The notes beneath the pieces were generated by a model. The model saw only the letters and a list, made by a program, of their open reading frames with translations, did no database searches and was not told the DNA's origin. This document shows positions 54,732-64,000 of a DNA stretch of 64,000 nt, piece after piece (the stretch's first letter is position 1; each line of letters starts with the position of its first letter). The DNA is from Marvania coccoides (lineage: Eukaryota > Chlorophyta > Trebouxiophyceae > Chlorellales > Chlorellaceae), in NCBI GenBank assembly GCA_963854735.1, contig OY978098.1, forward strand, positions 1,121,501 to 1,185,500, written 5' to 3'. The position numbers and the translations under genes are program-made.

Positions 54732-55262
54732 ATTTGCTAACAAACGCAGAGAATTCCAGAGAAACAAGGAGTTAAATGGGGTGAAATAAACAAAAATACG
54801 AGAGAGAGCTTTTGATTTGATGCCCAAGAATCATGCAAGGAAGAAAGAAGAAAGAAGGAACTGGTGCCCCTTTTTCTGAAGAAATTGTTTTAATAAGTAG
54901 AGTAGATAGGTCTTAAAGTTCTTAAATCTTAAAATAATTGAGTGTTGTTGTTTTGGGTGGTGTGCGTGAGGTTTTAAATAGTTTTGCCCTGGCCGGGCCC
55001 CTTTTTCATTTTTTCTCTTTTTCTGAAACAGCAAATGTAATCAAAGAGCCTTTCAACGACACCGGCCTCTAGATAGCTTCAGGTTGTCACTCAAATACAA
55101 ATTTAATTACATGGGTGGCAAAGTGCTACCACGCGTGCGTACATACACAGAGCAAACAGGAGGCTCTCGCTTTTTCATTCAATACCAAAGGTGAATTATT
55201 TAGCAAATCACAGGGCAGGACCATGCCACATTGAGCGGCGCCATTATCTTTGTTCATTCTAT
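54732..55262. other. Spacer carrying dispersed repeat copy 2
   Basis: 531 bp, AT-rich. It includes AAGAAAGAAG purine repeats near 54838-54858 and the repeat copy at 54900-54981. No gene seen. Confidence 0.55.
54900..54981 (+). repeat. Dispersed noncoding repeat, copy 2
   Basis: GTAGAGTAGATAGGTCTTAA, AAGTTCTTAAAT, then GTGGTGTGCGTGAGGTTTTA and AAATAGTT mirror 18065-18140 in order and strand, with small differences and a slightly longer middle. No coding potential. Confidence 0.6.
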
Positions 55263-56913
55263 TCAAGCTCGCAGCTTCGCCAGCATCGCCGCCAGCCTGT
55301 CCGCCCCCTCCGGCTCCTCCTCTACAGGGGGCGGGGGCCCCTGATACGCGGTGTCAAGGCGCTGGTGGCGCACCGCCCCAGGGGGCAGCAGCTGCTGCTG
55401 CTGGGGCGGGAATTGCATCGGCGTCGCCGTCGCTGCCGCCCCCACCGGACTTCTTCCGTCCCTTGCTGGCCCACCAGAGGGCGGGGGAATGTAGGTTTGG
55501 TAAATGGAGAAGTCTTCAGAGAGGTCAAACGACCCCGAGCCCTGGCTGCTGCGGGCGGGGGAATCCCGCGCTGGCGGTGCCTCCCCGGTTCGCGCCCTCC
55601 TGGCAGTCGGGATTTCCGTCCCGACGCTGGGCTGCTTTTGGATACAGTAGATGGCGCTGCCCAGCTTCTTGCCGAAGTCGTTGGCTTGGTTCTGCTGAAT
55701 GGGAGGCAGTGGGTCCCACGGATTCTTATTGGAGGAGGGGCGGGGCAGCCCGGCGGGCCTCGCAGGGGCTGCCGCTGCGGGATGTTGCTGCGGCAGCGTG
55801 TTTTGCGGCGGGGGCGCGCCGTACGCTGGCGGCACGTACTCGTAATGTGCCGGCGGCGGCGGTGGCGCCAGGTAATCCACAGGCGGCAGGCTGGGGAGGC
55901 CGGAAGCGCGCGGCGGCGCTTGCTGCTGCGGCGCTTGCTGCTGCGGGGGTTGCTGCTGCTGCACATAGTTCTGGGTCCTGGGCGCCGCTGGGAGCGAGAA
56001 AGAGGGCTCGAACGCCGGCGGTAGTGTGGGCGGTGCAGCGTAGACGTACTGCTGCTCTTGGGCCGACTGCATGCGGCGGCGCGGCAGCATCTCCTCCTGC
56101 GTCTTCTCCCGGTCGAATGGGGCGCCGTGCTCTGCCGCGATCCGCTCCAGCCGGTCGATTTTTTCGGCGGGAGAAGCTGGGTTCACCGACAGCCCAGCAA
56201 TGACCAGCGAGTTGACCTGGACGTCGGGCGCGGTGTGCTCCTGGGTGACAAGCGCAATGAACTCCTTGGTGTTGTACATCTGGCCGAAGGCAGTGCGGAA
56301 TTTGGTGTACAGAATGTCGGCAATGGCCGGCATCTCATCGAGGTCAAATTTGAGGCGGCTTGCGGCGAATATTATGGTGTTGATGGCCTCCCGCATGTCG
56401 GGAGGGGGTTCCTTGGCCTTCTTCAGCATGCCTGCGCGCGTGTGGAGGAGCACGAGGTAGGTCTCCAGCGTGGACATCGCCTCGTCCATCCATTCCAGGC
56501 GGATCAGCTCCTCCACGCGGATCCTGGACTTGGGCTGCTGCCCCTGCCGCATCATCTCCGCGATCTCCTGCTGCATGGCGCGAATCTGCGAGGGAAAAAG
56601 GGGGATTGCTGGCTCAGATCGGAAAAAATAACAGTGCAATACGGGAGATGCCAAGGTCTCAGACTATTGTGTGACATTATTTCTGCGATATTCTAATAAG
56701 AAATTAAAGAAAAACGCATAGTTTTACCTGCATGGCTTTTCGATTCCGCACGAGCTGCATCCGCTTCAAGCACAGCTGGCATTTTACACTACGGAAGAGA
56801 GGAGGAAGAAGTGCAGGGTGAGAAAGGGGCGGGAGAATAGATCGCAAGCACAAGGACAAGTATTTTCATCTTAATATTGCATACCTCAGTTTATCGGGAT
56901 TAAAACCAAACAT
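55263..56913 (-). CDS. IST1: IST1-domain ESCRT regulator of VPS4
   Basis: IST1 controls VPS4 and ESCRT-III in multivesicular body formation and membrane scission. Three exons, 56913-56885, 56788-56728 and 56585-55263, give 470 residues. The joined start MFGFNPDKLRSVKCQLCLKR, MQLVRNRKAMQIRAMQQEIA is the classic IST1 opening with basic helices. Further blocks are ARIRVEELIRLEWMDEAM-type helix SRIRVEELIRLEWMDEAMST, and later KFRTAFGQMYNTKEFIALV. The second half is Pro/Gln/Tyr-rich low complexity, and a late MLAKLRA could serve as a MIM-like helix. The two tiny 5' exons are required for the family-typical N-terminus. Confidence 0.93.
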
Positions 56914-57133
56914 GATGCGCGTCTTCTAATGGCAGTCCGCAGAATTTTTCAAGTATTGATTATACGTTCGTCTAGAAGTCGTGAGAAATGGTTATAATTG
57001 ATATAACGCGGATCGCGCAAAAATAATGAATTTACAGCGCATTTCTACTGAATGCCATTTCTATTAAATTAAACCTCTAGAAAAAATTTGTAAAATAACA
57101 AGAAGGCCATGAGCATTGAAAGAATTCCTTGGC

Positions 57134-57639
57134 ATGGCACGAAAAAGACTTTCAGAAAAAACAAATAATTGTTCAGCAGCCTCCACCAAACAGGAAAGCT
57201 TTCCTGCATGGCTCACCCCCGTGTCTGAGACATCTTGTCGAATATCAATCCATGCAAAGCCCAACGCCAAGGTATTCCCCCTTAATCTGTGCTGTCAATT
57301 GCAGTGGCAGTCCACCTCTGCCAAAATGCAAATTTTGGGCAAAATTCATTCTCAATTCTTACTTCTTTTTATTATGATTCTCTTTATATGAATGCTCTGC
57401 AGGTCTGCAGCATTTTCATTGCCGAAGGAGCAGCCCTGGACGTTTCCATCGATGCTCCGGCGAGAGAAGGCGAGGCCAACGACGGCATCGTGGAGTTCTT
57501 TGCTGAAGCACTGGGCCTGAAAAAACGCGGCGTGTCCCTGGTGGCGGGGCACAAATCCAGGGAGAAGCTGCTGCTGGTGGAAGGTCTCTCGGCCGAGGAG
57601 GTTCTGCGCCGGATTACAGAGTACGCAGAAAATGGCTGA
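57134..57639 (+). CDS. UPF0235/DUF167 protein
   Basis: Two exons, 57134-57271 and 57403-57639, give 124 residues. The DUF167 fold is clear: [10 protein letters not shown], then [55 protein letters not shown]. The family is universal (YggU in bacteria, C15orf40 in humans) with no firmly known function. The short N-terminus has basic and Ser residues and might target an organelle. The splice creates [14 protein letters not shown], aligning with homologues. It is divergent from IST1. Confidence 0.9.
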
Positions 57640-58120
57640 AAGAAAACACGGGCAGACGAGACATCAACAAATGGAAACTCATTTTGCCTAGCTGCATAAA
57701 ATTGGCATTGCCAAACTCGCTGGCTATGCTGCCACCCGCCCGTCACGAGAGAAATTTGAATGAATCTTGTGGCACTGATGGAGAGTTTGGATCGATTTGC
57801 ACAGAGACGATCAAGGCGATGTTTTCGACATGCTGCCGAAGAAACAGCGGTCTTGAGTGGGCGATCACAAAATATCTGTAAGCTCAGCTGGCGGCTGCAC
57901 CTTCAAAATCAGAGATGCCCTTTTTCATGTGTTCCTTGATTTTTAAAAGTATTTTGTTATTTTTCCAAAATTTAAAGACATTTTTGTAGCCAAAAATGAC
58001 AAACAGTAAAGCCGATTCCGAGAAATAAAATTTTAAAGAATTTAAATCAATCTCCGACGACTTTGTCCGTATCCAGCAGCATAAATGCGCGTGGAGCAAC
58101 TAAAAAAAATTTATCTTACA
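57640..58120. other. Spacer UPF0235 to TGS1
   Basis: 481 bp, moderately AT-rich. Two short open frames of opposite strand (57684-57881, 57884-58099) lack any recognised feature. No RNA gene or repeat. Confidence 0.5.
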
Positions 58121-59881
58121 ATGGAATCAGAGCAGCATATTGAAGATCCGTGCTATGTGCACACTGTGGCCTTCCGAGACGTCGGCCTGGTGTGGTGAGT
58201 GCCCAGTAGCGAATTTCACGTCGCATCTCCTCCATAAAAACCCTAGTTTTAATATCAATACATGCGCATTATTTTTCGCAGGTCACACAAGCGGCGGCGG
58301 GGCTTAATCGCGCAGGCTGCCGCGCTGGCGGAGCCTGCAGATGGCGGTGAGGCAGAGCAAGAGGAGGTGACAGACGAACGAGAAGAGCTGGGACTGCCTA
58401 CTACCTTTGGCACATTGAAGGTAAAAATTTACTGCGTTTGGTTAAAAAAAATGGCTCGTAAACAAATTCTTGTTTAATTTTTCGACGTGCAGACTCAACC
58501 AGCCGCCAGCAAACGTGCAGCCCAGGGCTACGGCGCAGAATGGCAGCCACAGCGCACCACGGAGCCTGCCCGTCCCACCCCTTCGCCACCCGCGCCGCAA
58601 GATCCCCCCGCATGGCAGCAAGCCCTTGATGCCGCCACCGGCCACTTTTATTATTACTGCGAGGCCCAGCAGCTGACGCAGTGGGAGCCGCCTGAAGAGG
58701 GGTTTGCCCCCGCACCAGATGCGTGGTGGCTGCCCCGACACGCTTCCGTGGAAAGGGAAGGAACAGAAGAGGCGGAGGCAGAGGAAGAAAGACGGTCATT
58801 GGTTTCTTCACATTATGACCTTGCCGTGGCTTCCTACAAGGCGCACCACGGCTGGGAGGGGGAGGAACAAGCGGCTATTGGAGTCTCAGAGGAGGACGAG
58901 GCCGAACAGGTAGGTGAAGAAAGGCAGCGGCAGCGCCCCCGCATGGAGAGCTCCGGCTTGCTGCCTGGCGGCATCCCTGAGCCCAGAGGGCAGCACATTC
59001 GGTTCGCAAGCAGCGGCGAAGAGGAAGAAGAAGCGGAACTGGAGGCGTTGAGCCTTGGCGCTGCTGCTGCAGACCTTCAGGAGGGACTGGAGCTGCTGGC
59101 CATGGAGACGGACGCCGGCGACGGTGAAGGAGAGCAGCCTAGCAAGGAAAAGAGAAAAAAGAAGAAGGCGCGGAGTCGGAGGGGGGGTGGGATGCCTGCG
59201 GACGTGCCTGCCCGGCTGCACAAGTACTGGCTGCAGCGGTACAGCCTGTTTTCGCGGTACGATGACGGAATTATTATAGACGAAGAAGGGTGGTTCTCTG
59301 CGACCCCGGAGGTGGTGGCCTGGCACCATGCCAAGCGCGCGGTGTCCGCACTCAACGGCGCCGCCCCCGGCGGTTGCGTGGCGGTTGACGCTTTTGCTGG
59401 GGTCGGCGGCAACGCGATACAGTTGGCGCTGACGGGGTGTCACGTCATCGCGGTGGAAATGGACCCCGCGCGCGCCGCCATCGTCGCCCACAACGCTGCG
59501 GTGTACGGGGTGCACCACCTGGTGGAGGTGGTGTGCGCGGACTTTCTTAAAGTTGGTCCTGGAATTAGGGCGGATGTGGTACTGCTTTCTCCGCCCTGGG
59601 GGGGGCCAGAGTACTCCCAGTGCGAGGTGTTTGATGCGGATGAGATGGGGGGCCGGCCTGAGCTGGGTCTGGGGCGGTTGTTGCGGCTCGCGTTTGAGGA
59701 AATTGGGTGCAAGGCGGCGTTGGCGTGGCTGCCTAGGAACTCAAAAGTGGAGGGTCTGCAGGCGGCAGCAGCGGGGGTGGGGCTGCAGGGAGGGTGCGAG
59801 GTAGAGCGGTGCACTCTGAATGGGGTGTTGAAAGGCATGACGGTGTACTATGGCACCGCTGCAAGGCCAGGCAAACAATAA
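58121..59881 (+). CDS. TGS1: Trimethylguanosine synthase with WW domain
   Basis: TGS1 hypermethylates the m7G cap of snRNAs and snoRNAs to m2,2,7G. Three exons, 58121-58194, 58282-58420 and 58493-59881, give 533 residues. A WW domain, as in plant TGS1, is visible at AWQQALDAATGHFYYYCEAQ and LTQWEPPEE. The methyltransferase domain has the TGS1 block LHKYWLQRYSLFSRYDDGII, motif I VDAFAGVGGNAIQLA, VIAVEMDPARAAIVAHNA, VVCADFL and the catalytic LLSPPWGGPEY (SPPW). Acidic linkers separate WW and catalytic parts. The N-terminus MESEQHIEDPC is the first ATG. A basic KKKARSRRGGG segment precedes the catalytic domain. Confidence 0.94.
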
Positions 59882-60048
59882 CAATGCAGCACAGTTTAAT
59901 AATAATTGTTGGTATTTTTTCATAAGTATTGTTCGTATTTTACAACGTAAATGTATTCAAAATTCAATGTAATAGCCACTTGAAAATCAAAAGTAGCAAC
60001 CATGAATAATAATGTTGTGCAAGGGTAAGGGAAAAAGTATTAAACAAA

Positions 60049-60546
60049 TCAACTGACTTTGCCGCCGGGTGCCACGTGCCCCCCTCGTTCTAGCCGCAAC
60101 TTCCCCATGCTCGGCGGACAGGGTCCCGAGGCGCACGGCGACAAGTGCTCCCCAGAGCCCCTCTGCTTCTTTGAGACGTGCCCCTCCCCAGTAGGGTGCC
60201 TTGGCGACTGCGACTCCTCAAAAAATTCAGTGGCAACGTCGCCCTCAGCGTCCATTCGCAGCTTGCAGCTGAACCAATCCAAGCCCTGCACGCCTCCTGC
60301 GCCGCTGGGAACGTCTCGCAGCAGGGGCTGCGTCTTCGGCGCTGGTGCTGCTGCAGCAGCAGCAGCAGCAGTTTGGCGGGATTTTTCCTTGGCAGGAGGG
60401 AGGGGGCTCCCAGATCCTTCCTCTGCTTCCCCCGCGCCCTTCTGAAACAGTGTGATTATTGAAATCGATGAACAGCTCAAAGACGACTGTAAATAAATAA
60501 ATTGACTAACCTTTTCGCCCCACCACCACTTTTTCAAATAATTCAT
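60049..60546 (-). CDS. Small conserved-looking protein, 142 aa
   Basis: Two exons, 60546-60511 and 60441-60049, give 142 residues. The short first exon codes MNYLKKWWWGEK. The only block with a conserved feel is VQGLDWFSCKLRMDAEGDVA followed by TEFFEE, which resembles short plant proteins I cannot name. It is preceded by an Ala run coded by a (CAG/GCA)n tract at about 60346-60371 and followed by a Pro/Gly/Ser/Cys tail. No signal or membrane segment. Function unknown. Confidence 0.65.
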   Translation of the reverse strand: MNYLKKWWWGEKVSQFIYLQSSLSCSSISIITLFQKGAGEAEEGSGSPLPPAKEKSRQTAAAAAAAAPAPKTQPLLRDVPSGAGGVQGLDWFSCKLRMDAEGDVATEFFEESQSPRHPTGEGHVSKKQRGSGEHLSPCASGPCPPSMGKLRLERGGHVAPGGKVS

Positions 60547-60890
60547 TATCAAAACTGTGATGTCGGAGGAGCCGCGTCCGCTGCAATGAGAGTCGCCTAG
60601 ATCAACATATTGATTTAGAGTATTGAAAACAATACAAATGCTGGAGAAATGGGCACGGAGCGTCTTATATTAAAAAATTTGCTTTCGTTTTTTGCGTGTT
60701 CCTTCATTGCCCCAATCGTTCTATTAAAAAAAATACAAGTCTTTATAAAACGTCAGATCACATCAGCAGGATTCTACAAAGCAGTAAAAACTTCAATATT
60801 TTAAATTATAATATTATTATTTCAAAAATCTCTAGTTTAATAAAATTACAACGGGCTTATTCTTTCAATTTCAAACGTTATTTGGACATC
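60547..60890. other. Divergent spacer before D27
   Basis: 344 bp, strongly AT-rich between 60660 and 60880. An in-frame upstream extension of D27 exists here but its composition is noncoding, so the ATG at 60891 is preferred. Nothing else seen. Confidence 0.5.
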
Positions 60891-61906
60891 ATGGCATCTT
60901 GTCATCGCTTGAGCTGGCCCCTGCCAACCGCAGCTCAGCCAGGCTTTGCCGTTCCTCACCGACACCGACTAGCTCCTCGAAAAATCACCGGCATGGCGCA
61001 GGCATCCCCCAACGATCCTCCTAGCGTTGAATATAATTACTCGATGACGGATAAAGCCTTCATTGGAATGCAAGTTAATAGCGGGCGGGCAGGAGACAAA
61101 ATTTTACTATTCCCGAAAAGCGCTCTCGAGTTTGCAGTGTCACAATTTGCTCGGTATTATTCACTCTAATATCTCACTTTAATCTCTTTGCTCACTTCTG
61201 TGCGTTATTTTTTCCCCTCTGCCTCTATTAAAGGTGCCGCAAGGCCTACGGCAAACTCTCCGGCTGGCAGTCCCCTCGCAGCTGGGACGACGGCCCCGAG
61301 ACCTTCAAGGGCATGGTGGAGGTGTCGCGCTCGCTGATGAAGGGACGCACCGCCCAGCAACAGCGACAAGCCGTCATCGCGGGCTTCCCGCAGGTGCCCC
61401 CCTGGTTCCGCAGAGTGTTCCCTTACTCAAAGTGGGGCGCTGAGCTGAACGCGCGCATCACCCCCGCGTTCTTCACCTGGCTGGTGGGGCCCATGCAGAC
61501 GATCGAGGTTGAGGTGGCCCGGCCTGGGGGAGAGGTCGCGCTGCAGAGCAGCGGGGTGCTGATAGAGAGGTGTCGGTACTTGGTGGAGAGCGGCTGCGTG
61601 GGGATGTGCGTGAACCTCTGCAAAGCCCCCTGCCAGAGCTTCTTCACGGAGCAGCTGGGCATGCCGCTGACCATGGAGCCCAACTTCGAAGACCTGAGCT
61701 GCAAGGTAGGAACTAGAAATTTTGCTATTGGGTGTCTCCTTCTCTTCACTGAACAGTGATTGCCTTCTCTGCTTTGTTTTTCCCAGATGATTTTTGGACA
61801 GGTGCCGCCACCGCTGGAGGAGGACCCTGTGATGGCCCAGCCCTGCTTGGGGGATTGTGCAACGGCGATATTTGGAGGAGGAGCGCGCTGCCACAAACTT
61901 GAATGA
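60891..61906 (+). CDS. D27-type beta-carotene isomerase (DUF4033)
   Basis: D27 isomerises all-trans to 9-cis beta-carotene in plastids, feeding strigolactone or other apocarotenoids in plants; algae have several paralogues. Three exons, 60891-61153, 61234-61705 and 61787-61906, give 284 residues. The N-terminus is a plausible transit peptide. DUF4033 features: FPQVPPWFRRVFPYSKWGAE, TWLVGPMQTIEVEV, the Cys-rich IERCRYLVESGCVGMCVNLC, FFTEQLGMPLTMEPNFEDLS and MIFGQVPPPLEEDP, ending with CHKLE. The Cys residues probably hold a metal centre. The region FIGMQVNSGRAGDKILLFPK near the exon 1 end matches plant D27 poorly, so exon 1 could be mis-modelled there. Confidence 0.88.
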
Positions 61907-62336
61907 ATGAATACGGAGAATAGAATAACTAGCATCATGCTTGGCACGTGTATTGAGAATCTGTGCTTTGGCAATGGCTTCATTAAGCTGTACGAGAGCG
62001 TGGAATGCAGCAACGGCCTGATTTTTTGCCAATAACCATCAGCTGCCGCATCAGCATCGGAAATGATTTCCCATAATAATAGTGCATTTGGTCTATGAGA
62101 TCGAAAGAATGTTGTTGTTGCCAATCTTGTATTGAATAAAACCCTCCCCCGATTTTTATGATTAATAATAAAATAAAGAAATAAATAAATACTAGTAATT
62201 AAATATAAAATATGATTTTTTTGCTTACTATTTTGCGCGAGCAAGGCCGCTATTCGCTGTGCGTGGCCTCCCTCCAAGGCCGCGTTTCAGTATTGGACAC
62301 GACCCAAACCGTTTGAAAAAAAGAGTCTGCAGCAGC
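61907..62336. other. Tandem spacer D27 to DUF72
   Basis: 430 bp, AT-rich with AATAAA-like runs at 62165-62195. No gene seen. Confidence 0.5.
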
Positions 62337-63748
62337 ATGCTGAAAACTCGAAGGCAGCAGAAAAAGGAGGAAGTCGGCAGCGGCGGAAGTGCCACTGAGG
62401 AGGAGCTTCCCTGCTTCTTCCGCGAGGCACCGGGCTCAGGAGTACGCATCTGCACCAGCGGGTATTCCTACGATTTCTGGCACGCTGAAGGCTCCTTCTA
62501 CTCTGGTGTCCCCGCCAAGCGCGAGTTTGAGGTATACTCCCGCGAGTTTGACGCTGTGGAGCTGAATGCCACGTTTTACCGTCAATGGGGCGATGAAACT
62601 TTTGACAAATGGAAGGCGCAAGCAGACGCGGTGCGCCCCTCCTTTGAGTACATCGTCAAAGTAAGCTCGGCAAACATATTTCTTAATTTCACTTTCTTTT
62701 TGCTGTTTCCTTCATTATTTTTGGTATGCCCACTGGGAGAGCATCAAGGATCACTAACCCCGTGAAGGGCCTAGAGAAAGGAGCTCCCGTACCTTTTCTC
62801 CTAATATAAACACTCCTGCGGCCTTTATTTTCCCCAGGCCAACCGCTACTTCACGCACATGAAGCGCCTCAACGTCGACGACGCCTTTAAAGAGCGCTGG
62901 CAGCAGTTTTGGGGCCGCTGTCAGCGGCTGGGTTCTCACCTTGGCCCCGTTCTGTTTCAGTTTCGGGACGATTTCCCGCTGCACCCTGCCCCGCCCAAGA
63001 AGAAAAAATCGGCGAAGAAGAAAAAAGGCAAGAAGCGCGGCCGCGCTGCTGCAGCTGAGAAGGAAGAGGGAGAGGCGCACGCCGAACAAGAAGAGGGAGA
63101 GGGGGAGGAGGGGGCTGAGAGCACCACTGCTGCTGCCGCTGTCGCTCCCATCAATCTGGCCAGGCTGGAGGCTTTGGGCGAGGTGCTGAGCCCTGAGGGT
63201 CGCTACGTGTTTGAGTTTCGTCACAGCTCGTGGTACTGTCCTCAGGTGTATGAGGTAATGCGGCGCCACAACTGGTGCCTGGCGCTGGTGGAGGTCAGCG
63301 GTAGGCGAAAGGAAGAGTCCCTGACAGGTGGTACGTATAAGTTAGCTCTAAGTCAAATAACAGCTTCAACACATCGATTTATTTCATTCTTTATTAATTT
63401 TGAGGGGTTTTTATTTATTCAATTAATTTTTTTTATTTTTATTTTTGCGTTTCAGAAAAAGCCTGGTGCGCCACCATGCGAAAAGGGCCCAACCCCGCGC
63501 CTGCCGACTACCCCCTGGACACCAGCTCATGGGGTGCGTATATTCGCTACCATGGCTCGAAAGGAAAGTACGTTGGAAAGTACGGTGAGCGCCGCATGGG
63601 GGAGTGGGCGCAGCGGGTGCAGGAGTGGACGGCCACAGGGCGGCGGGTGTACGCTGCGTTCAACAACACCGACGATGGGACGCCGCCCAGCGCGATTGCC
63701 GATGCCAGGGCGCTGGCTGAGGCGCTGCGCCACGCCGGCATTAAATGA
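62337..63748 (+). CDS. DUF72 (YecE-like) protein with a charged insertion
   Basis: Three exons, 62337-62660, 62838-63330 and 63456-63748, give 369 residues. DUF72 proteins have a TIM-barrel fold and no settled function. Core blocks: CTSGYSYDFWHAEGSFYSGV, FDAVELNATFYRQWGDETFD, KANRYFTHMKRLNV, LGPVLFQFRDDFPLH, FEFRHSSWYCPQVYEVMRRH, SWGAYIRYHG and VYAAFNNTDDGTPPSAIADA. Between FPLHP and INLARLEALGEVL lies a ~55-residue insertion, first Lys-rich then Glu-rich, absent from bacterial members. The basic run could be a nuclear signal. Exon joins are confirmed by phase and by YIVKANRYF and TGEKAWCATM. Eukaryotic DUF72 genes are probably of bacterial origin. Confidence 0.9.
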
Positions 63749-63871
63749 AGGAAGAAAGGCACTCAGGGGCGCGGCTCCATGCCCTTGAAAATACAGCTGA
63801 TGCTATGAAGAAAGAAAAAAGAGTTTGCGCCGTCGTGCATTGATTCACGCCACCACAGTCAAATTTTATGT

Positions 63872-64000
63872 TTAGCCAAAATATTTTGTGAATGTTGATT
63901 TTATGATTGATACCCCGAAGGACAGGTAGGGGTGCTTGAACGCAACGGCCTCGTACCCCTCGCCTTGCAACGCCCATTTTTCGTCGAAGACGTGAACTCT
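63872..64000 (-). CDS. C-terminal fragment of an unidentified gene (cut by window edge)
   Basis: The minus strand has a 42-codon open frame ending in TAA that reads RVHVFDEKWALQGEGYEAVA, FKHPYLSFGVSI and a Lys/Phe-rich end. Third positions are GC-rich in the first part, like real exons nearby. The rest of the gene lies beyond the window, and no family is recognised. Confidence 0.5.
   Translation of the reverse strand, partial: RVHVFDEKWALQGEGYEAVAFKHPYLSFGVSIIKSTFTKYFG

Noticed and set aside
60696..60890. Upstream in-frame extension of D27
   Set aside because: The added residues are Ile/Asn/Lys/Ser-rich from AT-rich DNA and differ from the GC-rich codon use of the gene.

Overview
This 64 kb window is nuclear DNA from a eukaryotic alga, most likely a chlorophyte green alga. 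Genes are dense (about 40 in 64 kb), coding exons are GC-rich, and introns and spacers are short and AT-rich. Introns have ordinary GT-AG or occasional GC-AG borders. Plant-lineage genes support the placement: D27 carotenoid isomerase, a thylakoid-lumen pentapeptide protein, a plastid fibrillin, plastid-type RimM, SAL1, AtPH1-like and a WW-containing TGS1. I cannot name the genus from sequence alone. Most gene models below were assembled by hand from splice sites, and the joined frames were checked for length divisible by three.

Layout. 0-12.3 kb: allantoinase 3' end, SEC24, a Nudix hydrolase, a TAPT1/POD1-like membrane protein, fibrillin, a ZZ-finger/DUF1917 fusion and mitochondrial pyruvate carrier 1. 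12.6-26 kb: bystin, a broken ankyrin-kinase-RING gene with a young 297-bp higher-order repeat, SNW1/SKIP, SAL1, a YIPF1/2-type Golgi protein and mitochondrial processing peptidase alpha. 26.5-32.4 kb: an AtPH1-like PH protein, then three consecutive type II membrane enzymes of glycan modification (PF03407-type glycosyltransferase, sulfotransferase, GT8-like). 32.7-43 kb: a small hydrophilic protein, an unrecognised plastid-targeted protein, the lumen pentapeptide protein, a GT4-type glycosyltransferase, RRP7, RimM, a 60-residue ORF and a Qa-SNARE. 43.4-54.7 kb: a very long ankyrin/RCC1 IBtk-like protein, an SLC35F5-like transporter, a plastid-targeted protein, a DUF488 protein with a PCNA-binding (PIP) box, and a secreted Met/Gly/Gln-rich protein. 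55.2-64 kb: an IST1 ESCRT protein, a UPF0235 protein, TGS1, a small conserved protein, D27, a DUF72 protein and the edge of one more gene.

Most of these are housekeeping genes without operon logic. Neighbours are mainly divergent or convergent pairs sharing 100-900 bp spacers. Shared themes are the early secretory and endosomal system (SEC24, YIPF, TAPT1-like, PH1-like, syntaxin, IST1, SLC35F5-like), ribosome and snRNA biogenesis (bystin, RRP7, RimM, TGS1) and plastid function (fibrillin, pentapeptide protein, RimM, SAL1, D27, two unknowns). The points most worth a second look are the decaying ankyrin-kinase-RING locus, several GC-AG introns confirmed by conserved reading frames, the PIP box on DUF488, the ZZ-DUF1917 fusion, a two-copy noncoding repeat, and a hairpin-bearing GC-rich island of unknown origin.
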